Below the pieces are notes generated by a model, which did no database searches, was not told where the DNA came from, and saw only the letters and a list, made by a program, of their open reading frames with translations. DNA of 64,000 nucleotides, from positions 11,481,001 to 11,545,000 of the forward strand of contig NC_092671.1 in assembly GCF_964355755.1 (NCBI RefSeq), given 5' to 3'. The position numbers and the translations under genes were made by a program. The stretch is from Antedon mediterranea (Eukaryota; Echinodermata; Crinoidea; Comatulida; Antedonidae). Within the stretch, counting starts at the first letter, position 1. The number at the start of each line of letters is the position of its first letter. Of this stretch, positions 55,550 through 64,000 are shown piece by piece.

Positions 55550-58500
55550 ATGGCCACCTCCAAGGAAGATGTGGCGAAAGACACAATTGCTATAAAAAGT
55601 GAAAATAGGTCCGAAAATAGAAGGAATATTACAAATTCAAATGCAGTTTTAGGATTATTAACATTTGTTATTCTTCTATTGGCCTGTTTAGCTGGATTTA
55701 GCTCTCGCCTGTTTGCTGTAATTCGGTTCGAAAGCATCATTCACGAGTTCGATCCATGGTAAGCTGCAAGCATGATAATTATGAAAAACTAGGGGCCTAC
55801 CGGCGTTTCCTGGTGGTTGCTGGTGCCGGTTGCAGTGTGATACGTTGGTTGGGAGGGTGGGTGGGTATTAAATATATGGAATCACACTAGCCTAGGCCTA
55901 GTGGCTATGCCTTAAGAAACAAATTTGGTAGAAGCTGTGGTATAGCATTTTATAGAAACACAGCCTCATGAGATTAGGGTTGTGAAGTGGGAGGGGCATC
56001 ATCATGCCAGTCAACACAATTAAATACATACATAGTAACTAGCCTAGGCCTAGGCCCTATTCAATACTAATATTTAATAATATTATTTAGAATATGCAGT
56101 TGTTTAAATTTTTTAAATGTACTAAATTAGTTTTTATTTTATATGTTTTTTAAGCTAGGGCCTAGGCCTAGAATCTATAGTATAACATTATGTGAAACTT
56201 ACCTTTTGATTAATAATTTTGAAATTATAGAAAAGCATTCTCCAATTATGCCCTACTGCAATCACATAGGCCTACATGTACTTACTGTTGATGTTTTAAT
56301 AAATTTCTTTTTAACTAATCTTACAGGTTTAATTATCGTGCCACTCGTCATATGGTAAATCATGGTTTCTATAACTTTCTTAACTGGTTTGATGAAAGAG
56401 CTTGGTATCCCCTTGGCAGGATTGTAGGAGGAACGGTAAGTATGATATAAACCAACGATTTCATTCAAATACCAAATTTATGAATACATGCTAAAAACCA
56501 GGCTTAAAACTTTTCTTTTTAATGATCTACTGTAATTACAAAAAGCATAGCATAGCAATCGAATGCAATGTACATTCCTAGCTTTTTGCATGGCAGATCC
56601 AAGAGGGGGAGGGGGTAGTAGGAAGTGGAGGCTGAAGCCCAGCCACAGATATCACAAAAGACAGCATATATTGGGTTAAGTTTTAAAGCACTATGAAACA
56701 GTTGACTTAAACACTGAGCTATGTTGACAATGAGTAAATATTAAGCTGCTCAACCAAGTATTGTACAGGTACTGTACACTTGCTGAACAAACATGTGATA
56801 TTTTGAAGGAATTACCTCTTGAGGTAATTTGAAGACATACAGCAATCAGGGAATATTTCTGTCAGTGTATTACTTTTTATTTCAACATTTTTCAAGAGGG
56901 AGACCCAGCCAGCGTGAGTTGATAGAGTATTATGGGGCCCTCAGCAAGACAAGATGACAAAAAGCAACAAAGAATTATAAAGATGTAGCATAGCCAAAGG
57001 CTATAGAATACCACCTTATTACTATGCATCTACAGTAATAATAATAATAGTTCATTCTTATATAGCGCATATAAGCAAGCTCTCAATGCGCTGAACATTA
57101 TTACCCCAGTCATTTCCTGATCAAACACCTATGGAAACATACTCCCATATATGCAGCTAGTAATCAGCGCAAAGTTGTGTCAGTAGTACCAAAACATTCC
57201 CTACTTCAAATTAAGAATGATCACCAATTATTGTACAACAGTACATGAATCCAACACACTGACATTTTCTGTGCTGTAGTGTATTTTATACTGTAGATGT
57301 AGTGTGATGCAGACCAAAGCATTACTTACAGAATATTTTTTTTTTACATTGAGGAACAACTATAAAATAATAATTTATTACACACTGCAGTGTTATTTCA
57401 CATTATTTTTGCAAAAGCAGGTCAATCCATGTAGTTAGAGTTATAATGGCTATGAATATATTTCCTTTATTGGTTCAGTTAAAAGAATTTCACACATGAT
57501 AATTTCTTAGAAGAGCTTTAATTGTGTTATAATTGAATAGTAAATCATATGACTGTCTATGTTAAAGTAAAAATTATTGGAGACACTAATAAATCATATA
57601 CAATTCGACTTAATTTAAAGGATAAGTGTACACTTTTCCTGCTGTTAATTGATGCATATTTAGCATTATTTATGTGTACAGTTTGTAGTCATAAATCATT
57701 TTCAGTTTCTGAATTTATTCTTCATATTAAAAATTACAATGTTTTATTTTAACAAAATGCAAAATAATTAATTTCTGTTGTTCTGTTCATTCAAACTGTA
57801 TATAATTGTCTAAAAATGATTATCGCACAGTGAGTGTTGGTTATTAACACAACACGCGTTTATAACACACAAATTATTAATATAAGCAATAGGCCTTGTC
57901 TTTTAAGGATAGTGAGTGCGATCACTCTCACCTAACAGTCACACTCCTAAACTGCCCTTGAGGAGTGTGATTTACAACACGCCTTAATTTGGTAAACTTC
58001 TACACACAAAAATACAAACAGCACACCTACAGCACCCCTGAATGTATTGAGGAGTGCAATTTGTAGCACACCTACAGGGAATAATTTCGCCAGTGTAGCA
58101 TAGCAAAAAGCTATACAATACAACCTTATTGCTACACATTTCTAAAATTATGTAGCAAAAAAGACAATACAAAACTATGTTTCTCGCCTAAAAATCAGTT
58201 TGATTAGCAATAATGCTAAACAAAATTTTAAAATGAAATTTTTCCCTGACCTATGATTTTCAAAAGACAAGGCCTGAAGCAAACTAAACTGTAGACAGTT
58301 TTTTGTTGCATAATGAAAATAGTCAACAATCATGCAGTACAGTAGCTTAATATACTGTAGTGTTGCATAGGTCACCCAATCTTTTCAAGCTTATTACAGA
58401 AGGTACAATTACAGTAGTTTTTATACAAGCCTTGTGATTTAAACCAAGAATATTTGTTTCCTTTAGGTTTATCCTGGTTTGATGGTAACATCAGGAACAA

Positions 58501-61500
58501 TCCATTGGTTTCTTCACGCACTCAACATTCCTGTTCATATACGTGATATCTGTGTATTCCTTGCACCGTTGTTCAGGTATGCAAAAAGGGAAAAAAATGA
58601 TATATCATATCACCACTACTAATTTAATCTACACTATCAAATTTTATGTGACAAAAAAATGTGATGTGCCCTTACATGGACATGATGATGTTATATCACT
58701 ACCATACTTGAGCATATCATTACCATATTTGGGCACATCACACTTTTTTTGTCAAACTAGTTTGATAGTGTAGATAGAGCTTAATAAATTTGCAAACAGC
58801 ATTCAAAGACATCATCAACCCTCAAGGCATGTTTTACCAAATATGTTAGAGGGTGCTATTTTGTTATTTATTGTCATTTATGAATGCCTCTCACTCAGAC
58901 CATGGGGTACATAAACGAAGGTTGACTGTATTTCTTAGAAGTAATGGTGTCCCATTGGTACAAAATATTCTCACCTGTTTTATTCGCCATTTTCCAGCTT
59001 TGAACTCACTAATGTCAACCAGCTTTGCATTGACTTATTTTAGAATGTTTTGAACGGTTTTGCACCTGCTATAAATCCCTAATTGCATTCCCTTAGGATT
59101 TATAGGAAATTTCCTAATACATTTTTCTTCTCACAATCTCTTGTTACATTAATGTGTTCGTTCATTGTTAATAATCATAGTAATTTTTGATGGTCTTTTT
59201 TAAACTAAATTCTAATCAGTCAAAGGTGGGTTTTTAATTTAATTTCAGAAAATTATTTTACATGGAAAATTTCTTGATAATTTTACAATAATTTTTTTTT
59301 TTTTATTGTTTGGGTTTTTTTTCATTCATTTGTAATTAATGTTTACTGTGTATACTAATTTTTTACTTTGTATTATTTTTGTTTGTAGTGGTCTAACAGC
59401 TTTGGCAACATATGGGTTGACCTCTGAACTGTGGAGCTCTAGTGCAGGTTTATTAGCAGCATGCTGTATTGCAATAGGTACAGTAGGAAATGTTTGGTTT
59501 TTGTTTTTTTCTTCATAATGTAATAGTACAAAAAATAAATGATTCTATCATAGATAAATATTAAGAACAATAATGTAGTCATATATAGCGTCTAAAGACA
59601 AAACAAAAATTATATATTATATAAGATAACCAAAAAAGAAGAAAAGCAGAGTAACCAAAGTCATATTGTGTAGTAGTTTTATTTTGAATTCCTATGTCAT
59701 ATTGTCGAAAGTACTACAGCAATATACAAGTATGAATTAATTACCAAATGTATTTTTAGAAAGAATAATGTACTGTAAATTGCATCTGAGCGGTTCACTT
59801 TATTAGAACATTTCAAGGATTTAGATAATTTCAATTTTATGATGAAGATAAAAGATGCATCAGAATCTAATAACTTGGTTAACGAGTAAACATGATCTTT
59901 ATTTGATTAACGTAATCATTATCTAATACTATTGAAAATTTAGGTTAATTATTAATTACTTGGAGTTTCGATTTTATCATTCTCTATAATTTTACCACAT
60001 GTTATTCCAATGATAATGTACTGTAACAATTGCAGCATGAAATAATGATGATATTAAAGCATAAAAACAGATTTCTAAACATTTGTATTATCTGTATTTT
60101 ATATAGTTCCAGGTTATATATCAAGATCCGTAGCTGGATCGTATGATAATGAAGGAATTGCTATCTTTGCATTAATTTTTACATATTACCTCTGGGTGAG
60201 TATTTTGTACTTTCACAATTTAATTGGTATAAATTAGATATGCTCAAGTATAATCCCACCCCTGAATTTAGAATAAATTAAACATAAAACTTTGTTATAT
60301 ATGCAATCCTTGTGTAATCCCATCCACTAATTTCCACAAACCTTATTCAGACTATTGAGACTTATTATACAGTATATTTTTATTTTTAACATGGTGTACT
60401 ATACTTCTACCTACAAAATTAAGACCATAAATGTAGTATATTTAAACATAAAAGATATTTAAATGTTTTTGGCTGAGTTTTTCATTTAGTTAGTTACTTG
60501 TCAATTTTTGTAAATAATTATTAATATTTTTTGTTATTGTAGGTAAAAGCTGTAAAGAATGGATCCGTTTCATGGGCAGCATTAACAGCTCTTTCATACT
60601 TCTATATGGTGAGCAATCTTGTAATTTGATTGTAGGTTACAGTAAATCACATGATAACTGTTATTTTGTACTATTTTGACTATTTGTACTTTTTTGTTCT
60701 ATCTGCAAAAAAGACACATAGCAATTGCTAAACTTATAATCAACTAAACACCCAGCATGTCCGGAAAATAAACCGTCTAGTTTTCAGAATGCATTTTGAA
60801 TTTTAGAACTTTTGAACTTGAAGGCAAAAGAATTATCAGGTTTTTGAGAAATGTAATGTATTCATTTCTATTTTGCCCATTTTACAGTTTCAGTGTAAAA
60901 TATAAAATATCAAGGGGACACCTTCTGGGCCAAACAAACTGTCCTCTTATTAGAGGTGCCCTTGGCAGTGTTAAATCCTATATTGCAAAATGAGTCTCTC
61001 TTAAATATGTGTCCCAGTGGATAGTATAATTATCGTTTTAAAACCTCATTAATATAAACAATTTTTTTTTGTGGCAGGTTTCAGCTTGGGGTGGTTATGT
61101 TTTTATAATTAACCTTATTCCACTTCATACGTTCGTTCTTTTGTTGATGGGAAGGTATTCTCAAAGAATCTTTGTAGGTAAGTATATGTCCTCTTTTCAA
61201 CAGTCAGTGAAACTCCTGACATGCCTGTAAAGCTTTCCAGTAACTGGCCCATTTAACCAGTCAATCGTTTACAGATGCCATACATGATTTTTACACACAA
61301 AACAAGTTTTGCCAATAAAATTGAATATTTGCGAGTAAAAACACTGATTTACTGGTAAGAGGGACCAGTTGAAGATAACCCTAAGGACACTCCTGTTTAA
61401 GTATACCGACTTATGAATTTTAACTGTATGTTCATACATATGAATAATCCAAGATATTTTATGTGCAGGTTTCAAATGAACCCTGATGCAAAAACCAGTC

Positions 61501-64000
61501 TTTCAGTTGACTCATTTAGATTAAAAGCCATTTACAAATAATGAAATGTTATTAACCAAAGAAGTGTTTCTATTTTTTGCAGCATATAGTACATTCTATA
61601 TACTAGGTACATTATTTGCAATGCAAGTGCCGTTTGTAGGTTTTCAGCCAGTTCGGACAAGTGAGCATATGGCTGCAGCAGGTATGGAATATGTCATTAG
61701 TATACGTTCAAATGAATATGTTAATGTTCAAGAGAATTAACCTATTTTTCTGATAGCAAAATAGAACAGTTTACTAGGCCACACTAAGTTTTTGTTGTTT
61801 ATTTTAATACCTGGATAAACCAACATTAGCCTATTTCTCATCAAAAGCCACTGTAACAAAATAGGACAGTCTGCCAGGTTACACTAAGTTTGTTGTTTAT
61901 TTTAATACCTGGATAAACCAACATTAGACTATTTCTCATTAAAAACCCCTGTAACAAAATAGAGCAGTCAGATTTAAAAGAGTTGTTTGCTGATTAATTA
62001 CATTAATGATTTGCCTAGGCTCTTGATTAAAGGCCAATTAAAAATGTATGCAACTTAAACAAGTTATACAAAGATTTGATCTTGTCAACCTTTTGTCTAT
62101 GTTCTTAGTCTACGTTTGATTAAAGGCCAGCCAATTAATAATTTACACCACTTTTTTATACAACATTTGTTCTCTTGTTTTAGGAACTTTTGTCTTGCTG
62201 CAAGCCTACGCATTTTTTAAATACATTCAGAAAACCCTAACAAAGCAAGAATTCACATCACTGTTCTTCTTCTCAATTCTTGCTGCTGCTGGGGGTGTCT
62301 TTGTTAGTGTTGTTATTCTTACATACAGTGGTAAGTAACTTCTACACATATGTTTATCAGTCTATTTCGTGCCTAGCTTACCTGGATAAACCTACATTTA
62401 ATTAGCCTATTCTCTCCGAGAAAAGAAACTACTTTTGGTTTGTGTATTTTCTTTTGCTAATTTTAATAATAATGATATTGTTACATACACCCATTTTTTT
62501 GTATAGGTTATGTTGCTCCCTGGAGTGGTAGATTTTATTCTCTTTATGATACTGGGTAAGTAAACATTTTTGCATTTATTTTATGCTGTGAAAATATCTG
62601 AATGAATTCAATTCCTAGACAGGGGTACAATTGTGGTAGCTTAAGTATCGAACACTTCCATTACTTAATGCTTATAATTTACCTTAAGAATCTCTGATCT
62701 AGATTTCTCCATGTATCTACAACCTCATCATTTTGGGATGGTAATATTTTATTCATGAGGACATTTCTCGAATGATTATAATCAAAACGACACTGGGTTT
62801 GGTCTACTAGCGTTCCTGATCCCCAAATCCATTCATAGAAACACTGATGAAGAAAGTCTCTTCGTGGTGGCTATAGAGTGGTCCTGGGACATGACTATAC
62901 TTCGGCTTTAGTTGATAGAAGTTTGAAATGTCATTTAATAAGTTGTTTTATGGATATTTTAATTTTTATATAATAAGACTTAATGTATTTAAATTCCTCG
63001 GTTTTCTTTCAAGATATGCTAAAATTCACATACCGATTATCGCATCAGTGTCTGAGCATCAGCCGACAACTTGGGTATCTTTTTTCTTTGATCTTCATAT
63101 ACTTGTGTGTACATTCCCTGCTGGTCTTTGGTTTACAATTAAAGATATTAATGATGAAAGAGTTTTCAGTAAGTATCTTTTAATTCTCTAGCAATCCCCG
63201 TTAACATACATATATTCTAAAATACTTCATATAAATACACTAGAACCTTTATTATATGGGACTGCTGACTCTTGTAGTTACAGTAATCGTATTACTTTAG
63301 CAGTCCCTGACCAATTTCATCTTTTTACATTGTATATTATGTTTTGTTGGTCAGATAAATAAATGAAATGAAATTATATGGACAACTTCAAGACCAAAGA
63401 AAGTGTTTATACAGCTATTCCCTTAATATTAGTGTAGTGTTAATATGTACTGTATATTCACGCTTGTTTGTTTCATGGAAAAGTGTCCCTTTAATAATGG
63501 TGTCCAGTTAGTAGTTGCTCATAGTGTTAACATATATATTTCCCCTTCGTTTTTTGAGAAAGTGTCCCTTTAATAATGGTATGCCATTAATAGTAGTTAG
63601 TTGTAGTGTTAACATATATATTCCCCTCATTTGTTCACTGGAAAGTGTTCCTTTAATGTTTTACTACAGTATATTATGATTGTACTTTTTTGTTGGGAGT
63701 GGCACGCCTAATCGGCGACAGAAGCTGTTGGTCACTTTTGCCACTCTTTGGCGCAATCTAGCTATTTTTTGTCTTGTTTTGTTTGTATAAATGTGTTTGC
63801 CGAAATAAATAAAATAACAATAAATAAATTAACATTTTTAATTTAATTTTATCTTTGATTCCAGTTGTTTTATATGCAATAAGTGCTGTGTATTTTGCCG
63901 GTGTCATGGTCCGACTGATGTTGACTTTAACACCTGTTGTATGTATACTATCATCAATCGCAATATCAAAGTTACTAAGTGAATATCTTTTGGATGAAAC
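55550..64000 (+). CDS. STT3B: STT3B-type oligosaccharyltransferase catalytic subunit, 5' part
   Basis: Twelve coding exons in phase, then the window edge: 55550-55758, 56327-56435, 58467-58576, 59389-59477, 60107-60195, 60543-60608, 61078-61177, 61583-61681, 62184-62330, 62507-62555, 63014-63168, 63865-64000 (452 complete codons). It is a polytopic ER membrane enzyme that moves the Glc3Man9GlcNAc2 glycan from dolichol diphosphate to Asn-X-Ser/Thr. Catalytic-site blocks are [15 protein letters not shown] (metal-binding Asp68), [41 protein letters not shown] and [21 protein letters not shown], the alanine-rich MAAAG context and [12 protein letters not shown] favour STT3B over STT3A, as does the N-terminal extension of about 35 residues before the first membrane span. 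The WWDYG motif would lie beyond the window. Confidence 0.95.
56985..57035. repeat. short dispersed repeat, first copy
   Basis: GTAGCATAGCCAAAGGCTAT followed by AGAATACCACCTTATTACTA. A close copy is at 58093-58145 (GTAGCATAGCAAAAAGCTAT). Both lie in STT3B intron 2. Confidence 0.6.
57043..57270 (+). repeat. dispersed short repeat, copy C (TATATAGCGC family)
   Basis: TTCATTCTTATATAGCGCAT, AAGCTCTCAATGCGCTGAAC, GGAAACATACTCCCATATAT, GCAGCTAGTAATCAGCGCAA. It has the cleanest 5' end of the three copies. STT3B intron 2. Confidence 0.7.
58622..58784. repeat. MITE-1 copy 7 (STT3B intron 3)
   Basis: ATCTACACTATCAAATTTTATG...CAAACTAGTTTGATAGTGTAGATAGAGCTTAA. It begins about 45 bp after the donor of exon 3. 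Confidence 0.85.
61757..61965. repeat. tandem duplication of about 104 bp (STT3B intron 8)
   Basis: TAATACCTGGATAAACCAAC and TGTAACAAAATAGGACAGTC blocks repeat twice and begin a third time. Confidence 0.8.
63465..63660. repeat. tandem repeat of about 95 bp (STT3B intron 11)
   Basis: GAAAGTGTCCCTTTAATAATGG, TAGTGTTAACATATATATT and CCCCT blocks recur; GTCCCTTTAATAATGG resembles the DNA-transposon termini near 19512. Confidence 0.75.
63686..63830 (+). mobile_element. LINE 3' end (CR1-like tail)
   Basis: Ends TTTGCCGAAATAAATAAAAT, the same GCCGAAATAAAT terminus as the LINE at 25606-27590, in plus orientation, 34 bp before STT3B exon 12. No coding part is retained. Confidence 0.6.

Overview
The window is animal nuclear DNA. 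It is AT-rich, and its genes are split by GT-AG introns and interspersed with transposon debris. Five conserved metazoan genes could be assembled exon by exon with consistent reading phase. An alpha-2,8-sialyltransferase, tRNA- and 5S-like SINE sequence, CR1/jockey-type LINE tails and many short TIR elements point to a deuterostome invertebrate. An echinoderm is my best guess; this is inference, not proof.

Layout: 1-298 (-) is the 5' end of a rhodopsin-family GPCR cut by the window edge. 3037-22150 (+) is a complete WDR7 (rabconnectin-3 beta) gene in 22 coding exons, with many small transposons and a 51-bp minisatellite (19512-20856) in its introns. 22151-33547 has no convincing host gene; it holds a CR1/jockey-like LINE (25606-27590, -) and several MITEs. 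33548-36291 (+) is an ST8Sia-type sialyltransferase in four exons. 37474-39493 (+) is a two-exon gene for an unrecognised receptor-like protein with two Ig-like domains, one membrane span and tyrosine motifs in its tail. 39677-43426 is a 3.75-kb inverted duplication carrying two opposed, differently broken copies of a multicopy-type protein gene with a DTD motif and a Cys-rich C-terminus. 44402-48415 (+) is pyruvate kinase (10 exons, 531 aa). 49887-54184 (+) is LACTB (7 exons, 500 aa), including one GC-AG intron. 55550-64000 (+) is the first 12 coding exons of STT3B, cut by the window edge.

The genes do not form a pathway. WDR7 acts in V-ATPase regulation, ST8Sia in Golgi glycan capping, STT3B in ER N-glycosylation, pyruvate kinase in glycolysis and LACTB in mitochondria. 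All six + strand genes run head-to-tail. The accessory interest lies in the repeats: at least seven TIR or inverted-repeat families, a minisatellite inside a DNA-transposon footprint, clusters of the palindrome AGGCCTA close to several gene starts, and the 39.7-43.4 kb palindrome. All exon coordinates come from reading splice sites, phase and family similarity recalled from memory; no alignment was run.
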